Origin: an uncultured Clostridium sp.
GTDB taxonomy: Bacteria; Bacillota_A; Clostridia; TANB77; CAG-508
Assembly (NCBI GenBank): GCA_947382445.1
Contig: CANCZH010000006.1
Location: forward strand, 1 to 39,933
Length of the DNA: 39,933 bases
Direction: 5' to 3'
Every line of letters starts with the position of its first letter. The stretch's first letter is position 1. Position numbers and translations under genes: made by a program. Positions 1-7,063 of the stretch are shown here, in pieces. Under the pieces are notes generated by a model. That model did not search any database. It worked only from the letters and a program-made list of their open reading frames with translations, and was not told the DNA's origin.

Positions 1-44
1 ATAGACTTGGGTGACTGGAGTTCAGACGTGTGCTCTTCCGATCT
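1..44 (+). other. Illumina adapter and index contamination
   Basis: Bases 11-44 match the 34-nt TruSeq read-2 adapter, starting GTGACTGGAG and ending GCTCTTCCGATCT. The ten bases before it read as the last two bases (AT) of the P7 primer plus an 8-nt index, AGACTTGG. Its reverse complement, CCAAGTCT, is an i7 index I recall from a commercial unique-dual set. This is library adapter left on the contig end, so nothing before base 45 is genomic. Confidence 0.97.
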
Positions 45-71
45 AAAAATAGCATGATTTATATAATATGA

Positions 72-167
72 AATAATAATAATGAATTACCAGGATCAAA
101 AATAAAGAGTTTTTATAAAAAAGATGATAAGTTATATGACTTAAAAGTAGCCAGTATAAAGGAATAG
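72..167 (+). pseudogene. Possible 3' end of a truncated flanking gene
   Basis: An open stretch of 31 codons ends with TAG at 165-167. It contains NELPGSKIKSFY and ends in DLKVASIKE, with coding-like composition. It has no start and is preceded by an in-frame TGA at 69-71, only 25 bases after the adapter. It may be the C-terminus of a chromosomal gene cut off by the contig end, lying outside the left attachment site. I do not recognise a family. Confidence 0.2.
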
Positions 168-223
168 CTGATTTTGAAAGAGGATACTAAATGTAGGTAT
201 CTATATTTTTACTCCTATTCTTA

Positions 224-252
224 TTTGCACAAAACTTTTATTTTGTGCAAAG
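224..252. other. attL: 11-6-11 dyad with 21-bp repeat
   Basis: A perfect inverted repeat: arm TTTGCACAAAA (224-234), spacer CTTTTA (235-240), arm TTTTGTGCAAA (241-251). Bases 232-252 recur exactly at 20277-20297. Two 11-bp arms around a 6-bp overlap is the usual core-site geometry of Xer-like tyrosine recombinases. On this reading the left arm here is chromosomal, so the empty chromosomal site would be the perfect dyad. The hairpin could also have served as a transcription terminator. Confidence 0.75.
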
Positions 253-377
253 TTATATTTCCAATTTTTAATAAAGCACCATGGCTCTACTCTGTTAAAA
301 TTATAAATAAGTATTTTAATTGCTTTATATCATTCAAAACAAAAGTTGTCAATATATTTTTTAAATTTAAAAAATAT

Positions 378-660
378 TTATGCAGATTTTTCAATAATGT
401 TTTCAAAGTTTTCAAATGCTTTAATTGTATATCTTGAATTTTGTGAATTGCAATATTGATTAGAAATTTGATGATAAGTATCTCTTACTAAACTAACTCG
501 TAAATTTTCTTCTTTATTTTCATTTTTTCCGTTTTTGTGGATATATGAATTGATAAGTATATGCATAGAACTCTAAACTTCTTAATATTAAATCTATTTG
601 ACAATTCATTAATTCTATACTTTTCTTTTTAATGTCATTTATATCAAAATCTAAATACAT
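378..660 (-). CDS. Unknown 93-aa protein, needs +1 shift at CGG
   Basis: Unrecognised gene directly downstream of the integrase; its ATG (658-660) overlaps the integrase stop in another frame, suggesting translational coupling. Forty-three codons lead to an in-frame CGG at 531-529, and three codons later (CGG AAA AAA TGA) the frame closes. Skipping the C reads GGA and opens 50 further codons ending in FENIIEKSA at 378, giving a 93-aa charged, probably helical protein. The second half alone would have a start with a poor ribosome site. It is one of five genes in this window with the same kind of frame change. Being small and unidentified, it is weaker evidence than the others. Confidence 0.45.
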
Positions 661-1637
661 TTAATTTCTGCTTCCTCCTCTACTCCAAAATTTGCAAGTG
701 GATTTCTAAATACAGCTTCTTTTACCTTTTCGTTACTTATATGTGTATATATTTCAGTTGATTTTATTGAAGTATGCCCTAAAAATTTTTGGAGCATCAA
801 TATATCTGAGTTAACATATTGATACAATATTGTTGCTGATGTATGTCTTAAAGTATGTACAGTATAATGATATGATTCTAGTTCTGCTAATTTATATGCT
901 TTTTTTACAATATATCTTATGGCATTAGTTTTTATTCTATCTTTTCTATAACTTAAAAAAAGTGGTTCTGATAAATCTATAATAGATTCATTTTTAACTC
1001 TTGCTTTTACATATTTTCTTAGACTTTTAACAACACTATTATTTAAGTAGCATATACGTTCTTTATTCCCCTTTCCTTTGACTTTTAGTGTTTTATTTAT
1101 TAAATCTAAATCGTTTAAGTTAATATTTACTAATTCTGAAATTCTTAATCCACAATTTAAAAATAAAATTATTATTGTATTGTCTCTAATATAAAATTTG
1201 CTATTTTTTGAATTAAATATATTAATTATTTTTTTTGATTTTTCTAAATTTAAGTATTTTGGTAGTCTATTAATCTGTTGGATTGTTGGTAAATTTTCAG
1301 TTGGATTTTTCAGTTCGTTAATATGATATTTTTTAAATAACCACTTGTAAAAACATTTTATAGATGCTATTTTTCTGGCTCTTGTACATGCTGTACAATT
1401 TCTATTGTAGTTAAGGTAGACTAAAAAACTTATTATTTCATCTTCTCTAATATTTAACAAAACAAATATATTAAATTCTTCTATTGAAATATTAATTTTA
1501 CAATATTTTTTTATAAATCTAAAAAATAATAGTAGATCAATTTCATATCCCTTTATTGTTTGTAATGAATATGATTTTACGTTTGCTAGATATGTTAAAA
1601 ATTTATCTAATATTTTTGGATTTTTTGTTTTTCTCAT
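651..1637 (-). CDS. Tyrosine recombinase/integrase, XerC/D-like
   Basis: Site-specific recombinase expected to integrate and excise the element. The N-terminal SAM-like core-binding domain spans about residues 1-100 (YSLQTIKGYEIDLLLF). The C-terminal catalytic domain shows the family residues: Arg in CGLRISEL, Lys in KGKGNKER, His-x-x-Arg in HTLRHT, His in LGHTS and the Tyr nucleophile in STEIYTH. The usual 300-330 aa length is intact. The open frame begins at a GTG at 1649, but AGAGGTG lies 9 nt before ATG 1637, so I prefer that start (328 aa). It lies at the left end and is read toward attL. Host XerC/D is an alternative, but the position beside attL favours the element's own integrase. Confidence 0.9.
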   Translation of the reverse strand: MRKTKNPKILDKFLTYLANVKSYSLQTIKGYEIDLLLFFRFIKKYCKINISIEEFNIFVLLNIREDEIISFLVYLNYNRNCTACTRARKIASIKCFYKWLFKKYHINELKNPTENLPTIQQINRLPKYLNLEKSKKIINIFNSKNSKFYIRDNTIIILFLNCGLRISELVNINLNDLDLINKTLKVKGKGNKERICYLNNSVVKSLRKYVKARVKNESIIDLSEPLFLSYRKDRIKTNAIRYIVKKAYKLAELESYHYTVHTLRHTSATILYQYVNSDILMLQKFLGHTSIKSTEIYTHISNEKVKEAVFRNPLANFGVEEEAEIKCI

Positions 1638-1654
1638 AACTTTATTCACCTCTT

Positions 1655-1682
1655 AGTTTACATAATATCACAAATATGTATC
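1655..1682. promoter_or_regulatory. dif-like half site upstream of integrase
   Basis: On the minus strand this reads arm GATACATATTT, spacer GTGATA, arm TTATGTAAACT. The second arm equals the XerD-side arm of the Bacillus dif site as I recall it. The other arm does not match. It lies in the short leader of the integrase gene and could be a Xer-type binding site or coincidence in AT-rich DNA. Confidence 0.25.
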
Positions 1683-1709
1683 AAATGCAAGCAAAAATTT
1701 ATAAAAAAT

Positions 1710-1737
1710 AATATAGACTAAATAAATAGTCTATATT
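1710..1737 (-). terminator. Hairpin at end of HTH/AbrB-like gene
   Basis: AATATAGACTA and TAGTCTATATT form a perfect stem with a 6-nt loop, overlapping the stop of the 107-aa gene. On the minus strand it is followed by a T-rich run (TTATTTTTTAT). It would separate the regulator from the integrase. Confidence 0.65.
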
Positions 1738-2054
1738 TCATACTTTTTTATGATTATTTGTTTGTTTATTCTGTCAACAGTGGCTTTTACATATTCATCA
1801 ATTTCAGAATTATTGTTTATACCTATTTCATTTAATAAGTTTATTCCAATTCTTAAATTTTTCTTATTTTTGTTTTTGGTTACTTTTAAAATTTTTGTAT
1901 TCTTTTTTTCAATTACTTTTTCACTATTTCTTATGAGTTCGCTTGCATAATTTCTTGAACAATTAAGAATTTTGCCAATTTCATCATATTTCTTATTTTC
2001 GAGATAGAGTTGTATTGCTTTTTCTCTCATCTCTTCCCTATTTTTATATTTCAT
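1731..2054 (-). CDS. Small HTH regulator with AbrB-like tail
   Basis: A 107-aa protein. Residues about 8-45 look like a helix-turn-helix of the sigma-region-4/resolvase type (KAIQLYLENKKYDEIGKI, then NCSRNYASELIR). After a Lys/Asn-rich linker, residues 68-107 (RIGINLLNEIGI ... IIIKKYEI) resemble the AbrB/SpoVT swapped-hairpin pattern: strand, 'LL..LGI', charged turn, closing strand ending in KK. That would be an unusual fusion. AGGAGG-type ribosome site (GGAGGATAAGTAAAT) before ATG. It is divergent from the RHH gene at 2312 across a promoter-rich gap, the usual layout of a lysogeny or partition switch. The AbrB-like assignment is by pattern only. Confidence 0.55.
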   Translation of the reverse strand: MKYKNREEMREKAIQLYLENKKYDEIGKILNCSRNYASELIRNSEKVIEKKNTKILKVTKNKNKKNLRIGINLLNEIGINNNSEIDEYVKATVDRINKQIIIKKYEI

Positions 2055-2079
2055 ATTTACTTATCCTCCAATTGATTTT

Positions 2080-2108
2080 AGTATATCAAAGATGAATTTT
2101 TTTAGCAA
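2080..2108 (-). promoter_or_regulatory. SigA-type promoter of HTH gene
   Basis: On the minus strand TTGCTA (2108-2103), 17-nt spacer, TATACT (2085-2080), about 25 nt before the ATG of the HTH/AbrB-like gene. Good match in both boxes and spacing. Confidence 0.6.
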
Positions 2109-2225
2109 TATTGAAACTTTTATTTATTATACTACTACAAGCATAAAATTTTTGTTGAATTTTGTATAATATTTTTTTTGCAGTATTTTTTATTTATAAT
2201 GTATTGAAAGATATTGTTTGTAGGT

Positions 2226-2240
2226 AACACAAATTGTGTT
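2226..2240. promoter_or_regulatory. Operator-like palindrome in divergent region
   Basis: AACACAA-A-TTGTGTT, a perfect 7-bp inverted repeat with a 1-nt centre, just upstream of the promoter of the RHH gene and between the two divergent regulators. A likely binding site for one of them. Confidence 0.5.
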
Positions 2241-2254
2241 GCAAAATATAATAC

Positions 2255-2282
2255 TTACACATTTCAATATATTATGTATAAT
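2255..2282 (+). promoter_or_regulatory. Promoter of RHH gene
   Basis: TTACAC (2255-2260), 16-nt spacer, TATAAT (2277-2282), 29 nt before the ATG at 2312, followed by the ribosome site GGAGGG. Confidence 0.55.
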
Positions 2283-2311
2283 AATGTCAAATATCATATG
2301 GAGGGATTAAT

Positions 2312-2512
2312 ATGGGTAAATTTGAGATACCAGTTATTCCAACGTCTTCTACACGTTCTATTAGATTTCCTGATTCTTTAATTGCGGAAGTCGAAGATAT
2401 AATTAAAGATAAACCAACAAATTTTAATGCTTTTATAGTTGCTGCGACTAGGCATGCATTAAATGAATTGAAAGAGACAAAAGAAGATAATAATTTAGTT
2501 TTAAATAAATAG
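2312..2512 (+). CDS. Ribbon-helix-helix (Arc/CopG-like) regulator
   Basis: A 66-aa protein with a short basic N-terminus, a beta strand (RSIRFPDSLIAEVEDI) and two helices (NFNAFIVAATRHALNEL), the arrangement of ribbon-helix-helix DNA-binding proteins. GGAGGG lies 9 nt before ATG. It has its own promoter, the upstream AACACAA/TTGTGTT dyad and a strong terminator, so it is a monocistronic regulator. It faces away from the HTH/AbrB-like gene. No CI/Cro-type repressor is visible in the element, so this pair may be the whole switch. Confidence 0.7.
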   Translation: MGKFEIPVIPTSSTRSIRFPDSLIAEVEDIIKDKPTNFNAFIVAATRHALNELKETKEDNNLVLNK

Positions 2513-2551
2513 AAAAAGGCAAATAAATTATTTATTCTTTTGCCTTTTTTG
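2512..2551 (+). terminator. Terminator after RHH gene
   Basis: AAAAAGGCAAA pairs with TTTTGCCTTTTTT across a 13-14-nt loop, immediately after the stop codon and ending in a T run. Confidence 0.85.
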
Positions 2552-2629
2552 TTTGTCTATAAATTTTGTAATTAGAACTTTAATTATTTATAACATTGAA
2601 TTTCTATAAATTTTAAGCAAGCATCTAAT

Positions 2630-2749
2630 ATGGCACTAGCAATTGTTGTTGTAGTTGCCATTATGGCAATCACTATTTGTTTTTTAAGTTCAAAAGGAGT
2701 TAATTCTCAAATCAGTGTAGACAAAGAAAAAATTGAAGTAACTACCTAA
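2630..2749 (+). CDS. 39-aa single-pass membrane peptide
   Basis: An ATG at 2630 opens 39 codons: MALAIVVVVAIMAITICFL is one strong transmembrane segment, followed by a short polar tail ending in KIEVTT. I see no good Shine-Dalgarno. The frame is open upstream to 2609 without another usual start, so it may also be a fragment of a longer gene. The stop is inside the left arm of a hairpin terminator. Function unknown. Confidence 0.4.
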   Translation: MALAIVVVVAIMAITICFLSSKGVNSQISVDKEKIEVTT

Positions 2750-2771
2750 AATAGTAACTCCAATTTTTCTT
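2726..2771. terminator. Bidirectional terminator
   Basis: GAAAAAATTGAAGTAACT and AGTAACTCCAATTTTTC form a long stem with two mismatches. A T tract follows on both strands. It separates the plus-strand peptide from the convergent endolysin gene. Confidence 0.65.
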
Positions 2772-2837
2772 CAAATGCAGTATTGTAACATTTTTTAACA
2801 ATTCTATCAATATATCACATTTTGGAGTATTCTTACG

Positions 2838-4344
2838 CTACTTATACAAATTATTTTTTATATAAGCATAACGTTTAGTCTTAACAACATAAATATAGTC
2901 TACTGTATTTGATACATTTCTTATTATTTTAACTTGTGTATTAGTTAAGTAATTGTATCTTTTACCATTTAAGTTACTATTTGAATATAGTATACAATTT
3001 GTTCTCAATCTTTTATATTGATTTACAGTTGCATTTTTAGTAGCAACTGAATTTGAATAATTACTTGTATTTATATATGCTATTCTACCTGTTGAATTTA
3101 CTTTTACTTTATCTACGGTACTTGATATGTTCTGTAATATGGTTACTGTTGTATTGGATTTATAATTATATCTTATACCACTTAAATTAGAATATTCATA
3201 TAACGTACAAGCTTTTAATTTTCTTGTCTGACTTACCGTGTTTTGAACTGTTTGCTGTATAATTTTCTGTGTAGTTAAGTAATCAGAACATACCCATTTA
3301 TTATAACCTATTCTACTCCAGTTTGAATAATTTTCAAAAACTGTTACAATGTCATTGTTTCTTAAAGTTCCAACAATTCTTGAATTTGTATTTGCATATT
3401 CTCTTACATTCAAAGAAGTATTTACATTAACATATCTTGTGTAACTTTGAGTCTGAACTGGTTTTGTATTGTTTTCTTTTACTTCTTCATCATATTTGTA
3501 AGCATAGAATCCCTTATAATTTGCATAATTTCTAAAGTTTTCTATACTACAATAAACAATATTTCCATCTATTCTTACTTTTCCACGTCTTGTAGATGTT
3601 TCAAATTTTCCGTGAATACAAGTAAGGGTCATAAATCTTTAATATATCACCGTCAATTCCCATAATTGCCATTAAGTGTCCACCTGTTGTAAAAAGTCCG
3701 TTGTTTGCTGATACTACTAGATAATGATTATTTCTCAATAGTTCTACTGCTTCATCTAATCTATATGTTTCTTTATATTCTATGTCAAATGTGTCTGCTA
3801 CAAATCTGAATGCACTTAAATATGTACCATTGTTAGCACTTCTATATCCATATTTCACAAATAAATCTGCCATAGTATCTGGTGTTATTGTGCCTTTTGT
3901 AGCTGTTACTATCATTGAAGCTGATGTCGGACCACAACCGCTTGAACCTATTGTTTGATTGCTATTATTTATAGATGAATACATTTTATTGGACCATCTA
4001 CTATCTAGTTGAGAGTAATATGTTAAGCCTTTGTAGTCTCCCAATATTACTTTTGGACATTCTACTGTTCCATTATATGCTACTTCTCCTTGCAATTTAA
4101 AAGCTTCGTTTTCTACTTCTTGTTCTTGGCTTTTTTCTTCATCTTCTGTTTGTTCAATTATTTCTGTTGAACTTAATTCTGCTATCTCTTCATCTGACAT
4201 TTCATATTTTTCAATTTCATTGTTAACCATGTTTTGAACTGCTGAAATGGAGTTATTTAATTCATGACTGTCAAAATAGATCTTATAAAAGCAACTAATT
4301 ATTGCAATTAGAATTGAAATTCTTATTAAAATCTTCTTTTGCAT
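2838..4344 (-). CDS. C39-type endolysin with SH3 tail, +1 at CGG
   Basis: Cell-wall lytic enzyme of the lysis module. The first frame (ATG 4344) has an N-terminal membrane segment (residues 4-22), a Glu-rich linker and a C39-like peptidase domain with Cys in SSGCGPTSASM, His in GGHLMAIMG and Asp in IYDPY. It meets CGG at 3612-3610 (codon 245) and closes two codons later. Skipping the C turns YS-R-K into YS-G-KFETSTRRGKVRI and opens 257 more residues: an SH3 domain (SLNVREYANTNSRIVG) and two tandem ~60-aa repeats (TLYEYSNLSGIRYNY; ILYSNSNLNGKRYNY) likely to bind wall. The rebuilt protein is 501 aa. Without recoding, the catalytic part would lack its binding domain. Ribosome site AAAGGAAAA before ATG. 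Confidence 0.85.
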
Positions 4345-4370
4345 AGATTTGTTTTCCTTTCTTTAAATTT

Positions 4371-4409
4371 AATAAAACACTCTAAAATAAATTTTAAAGT
4401 GTTTTATTT
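4371..4409 (-). terminator. Terminator between holin and endolysin
   Basis: AATAAAACACTCTAAAAT pairs with ATTTTAAAGTGTTTTATT with one mismatch and U-rich flanks. It lies between holin stop and endolysin start, so endolysin expression may depend on readthrough or a separate promoter. Confidence 0.75.
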
Positions 4410-4427
4410 CTTACTAATGTAATTTTT

Positions 4428-4718
4428 TTATTGCTTTGATTTAATAATCTTAATATCAGTCTTTATTTCTTCAAATTCTTTAATTGCTCTTTCGTCATGT
4501 TGTCTAAACTCTGTATTTGTATTATCCATACTTGTTTTTAATAAATTTAAGCTTTCAGCAATGTTATTATTCGATTTTGAAAGTTCTTGAAGTACTGATG
4601 TGTTCTTTTCTTTCTCTTTTTCTAAATCTTTTCGTTCTTGAAAAAATAACCACACAAACAGAACTGCCATTATGACTGTTCCGCCATATTGAAAAATTGC
4701 ATTTGCTATTTCTTCCAT
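4428..4718 (-). CDS. BhlA/UviB-type holin-like protein
   Basis: A 96-aa protein with one N-terminal transmembrane helix (GGTVIMAVLFVWLFF, residues 12-26), the ERK junction typical of the BhlA family, and a long heptad-rich coiled coil to the C-terminal KSKQ. Family members are small phage holin-like proteins that permeabilise the membrane. It starts 2 nt after the stop of the receptor-binding gene and precedes the endolysin, the standard lysis position. Confidence 0.8.
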   Translation of the reverse strand: MEEIANAIFQYGGTVIMAVLFVWLFFQERKDLEKEKEKNTSVLQELSKSNNNIAESLNLLKTSMDNTNTEFRQHDERAIKEFEEIKTDIKIIKSKQ

Positions 4719-4720
4719 AG

Positions 4721-7048
4721 TTATTCCTCACTTTCTTCTACCATTGAAGTTTGCATTAAATCTTGTATTGCTTTTAATGTATCTACTTTATATTTTAAAT
4801 CTATTTTAGCTAATTCATTATCTGTTGTTATTATTGTAGTGTTTTTATATGTGTTTATCTTGTCTAGTATTTTGCATTGCTCATCTGTGCAGTCTATGTA
4901 TTCTATTTCTCTTGTTTTGTACCAGACATAATGCCCATTAAGTGCTTGTTGATATTCTGCTACTGTTGTTAAACCATTTAAGCATATGTCTATTCCTGAA
5001 AGAGTGTCACTTATTCCACTATCGTATGAAATACCCTGAGTTCCAGCCCATGTTTTATCTGGTGAATATCCACTCAAAATATCGCAATATGGTATTTGTC
5101 CTCTATTTAAGTCACCATTAACACAAATTGGCTTTTTCTTTAACTTACTTGAATTTCTACTTTGTTCAAAATACACTCTTTTGTTTTCATTTTGCATTAT
5201 AAATAGTTCTGTTCCATCAAATATGTATTTTTCCCAATGATGTTCTTCTTTCCATTTACCGTTTATTTTTACGAATTTGTCACCTTCAAGCATTTGCTTT
5301 TGTATTGGCATAATTAGAATTTCCCCTTGATGTTTAATTATGTCTGTATTTTTATTTCCTCTTTCTATTTGTATTTTTAGTCCTTGCATTTTTACATTAG
5401 CTCCTTCTGCTACTCTAATACAATATCTAACTCTATTACCATTCAATCTAATTTTATTTGTAATTACTGTATTGTTTGTTTTCAGCATTGTATTATCGCC
5501 AAATACATGACTTAACCATGTGTTGTTTTGCATATTTTCACATAATATAGTTACACCGTTTGGCAATGCTTGATTACAGCTAAATGTATATGTTTCTCCA
5601 TCTTTCAAGCATGTATCTTCTATATATTTATAAAAATTTGCTTGTTGTGTCGCTGTTCCAACAATATTAACTGAATCATCATCATTTTTTGTAAAAGTTA
5701 CACCATTTGTAGTAATGCTCTCTGGCATTTGATACATATTTTTATTTGAAGATATTATTTTTATATTATTTTCAACAACTTTAATTTCTGATGGAAATTC
5801 AATACTTGGACTTATGCCGTATTGTTCAAATTCTTTTTCATCTGTTCCAAAATATAAAAGTGGTTTCCATAAATTATTATTGGCTGTAATGCCATCAACT
5901 ACAGCTTGTAATACTATTTGAACATTTGTATAAGTATTTAAAGTAAATGTTGCTTTACCTATTCCTAATGTTTTTATTATGTTATTGTTATCATCTAGAT
6001 TTCCTATTCTTATTCTGTAATTTGCTATTGCTGAACTTAAATTATTGTTTGCTTTTAATGTATATGTTCCTGCTTTTAATAGTAATTCAGCCAATACTAG
6101 ACCTGCATATCCTGTTGATGTTCCATTTACTGTTATTGTTCCATTTTTGTTATCAGTAAAAGTTATTCCATTTTGAGTTTTAGCATTTTCGGCGAATGGA
6201 TATGTAATCAAATTATAACCATTTCTCTTTTCTTGCTTTTGCCTACCATATATATTTATTTTGCCAATGCCATTTGTACTATTATTTACTACAATAGTTT
6301 CAGCTATTTCTGTCTGAGTATCTAACATTGTTTCTTCTGCATTTTCTTTAAATTGTTTTAACTCAGCATTTTCTACTTTTAATTTTTCTATTTCTTCTTT
6401 TAGTTCATTGTCTACTTTTTCTAGTCTTAAACCACAAATTTCTAATGTTCCAATGCAATTACCTATTCCAAAATAAATATTTGTACTTCCATTTGTACTA
6501 TTGTCATTTTTTTCACCAATCTTGAACACAAAGCTATACTTTTGCCAATTAGTATTTTCTAGCTTATAAGTTTGTACAATGTATGGATTTTTACCATATT
6601 GCATACGTAAAATTGGTTCTCCACTGATTTTTCTAGCATAACAAGATATCTTATAACTTTGACCATTTGTTACTGGTATCAAGTCTTGTGCAATATCAGT
6701 ATGATTATTAGCTACTGTTGATGTAAATCTCCACCCTTTTTTATATAAGCTGTTTGATCCATTTTCTATATCTATTCTTTCTCTTGTACCAGTTCCACTT
6801 GAGGCACTTCTCCAGCTTCTGTTAGCCCATGTACCAGTTGCTGTTAACATTTCTGCATCTTCTACACCTGATAGCAGATTTAATTCACTGTTTATTGCTT
6901 GTCTATCTTTACCAACTGCATTATCAGTCTTCTTAAAATTGTTATATACTGTTTTTAAGTAGTCAAATGCTGGTGATTCTTCCTTTGGTTTTGCCAAATC
7001 TTTTTCACCCCATAATTCTAATTCTAAATTGTCTGTTACTTCGCTCAT
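4721..7048 (-). CDS. Receptor-binding/tail-fibre-like protein
   Basis: 775 aa, last structural gene before lysis. Residues about 60-210 form a jelly-roll, carbohydrate-binding-like domain (TWANRSWRSASSGTGTRE ... LEICGLRLEK) also present in the tail-tip protein at 8762. A coiled coil follows (residues ~213-245, EEIEKLKVENAELKQF). Two repeated beta modules begin TQNGITFTDNKNGTITVNGT and TTNGVTFTKNDDDSVNIVGT and are common in clostridial phage tail proteins. The last part carries another beta-rich domain and a short helical end. The architecture suggests host-surface binding at the tail tip. No enzymatic motif seen. Sixteen nt downstream of the DUF859-like gene, same operon. Confidence 0.75.
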   Translation of the reverse strand: MSEVTDNLELELWGEKDLAKPKEESPAFDYLKTVYNNFKKTDNAVGKDRQAINSELNLLSGVEDAEMLTATGTWANRSWRSASSGTGTRERIDIENGSNSLYKKGWRFTSTVANNHTDIAQDLIPVTNGQSYKISCYARKISGEPILRMQYGKNPYIVQTYKLENTNWQKYSFVFKIGEKNDNSTNGSTNIYFGIGNCIGTLEICGLRLEKVDNELKEEIEKLKVENAELKQFKENAEETMLDTQTEIAETIVVNNSTNGIGKINIYGRQKQEKRNGYNLITYPFAENAKTQNGITFTDNKNGTITVNGTSTGYAGLVLAELLLKAGTYTLKANNNLSSAIANYRIRIGNLDDNNNIIKTLGIGKATFTLNTYTNVQIVLQAVVDGITANNNLWKPLLYFGTDEKEFEQYGISPSIEFPSEIKVVENNIKIISSNKNMYQMPESITTNGVTFTKNDDDSVNIVGTATQQANFYKYIEDTCLKDGETYTFSCNQALPNGVTILCENMQNNTWLSHVFGDNTMLKTNNTVITNKIRLNGNRVRYCIRVAEGANVKMQGLKIQIERGNKNTDIIKHQGEILIMPIQKQMLEGDKFVKINGKWKEEHHWEKYIFDGTELFIMQNENKRVYFEQSRNSSKLKKKPICVNGDLNRGQIPYCDILSGYSPDKTWAGTQGISYDSGISDTLSGIDICLNGLTTVAEYQQALNGHYVWYKTREIEYIDCTDEQCKILDKINTYKNTTIITTDNELAKIDLKYKVDTLKAIQDLMQTSMVEESEE

Positions 7049-7063
7049 AATTTCTCCTTTCTC

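Noticed and set aside
174..437. Plus-strand 87-aa open frame across attL
   Set aside because: Very Lys/Phe/Tyr/Cys-rich translation of AT-rich DNA, overlaps the attachment dyad and the minus-strand gene, and has no ribosome site.
2055..2311. CI/Cro-type repressor or LexA box in the switch region
   Set aside because: No HTH_3-type protein and no CGAAC-N4-GTTCG box is present; only the AACACAA/TTGTGTT dyad and promoters are supported.
4371..4409. Possible att or repeat element at the holin-endolysin gap
   Set aside because: A single hairpin with U-rich flanks is explained as a terminator; no second copy was seen.
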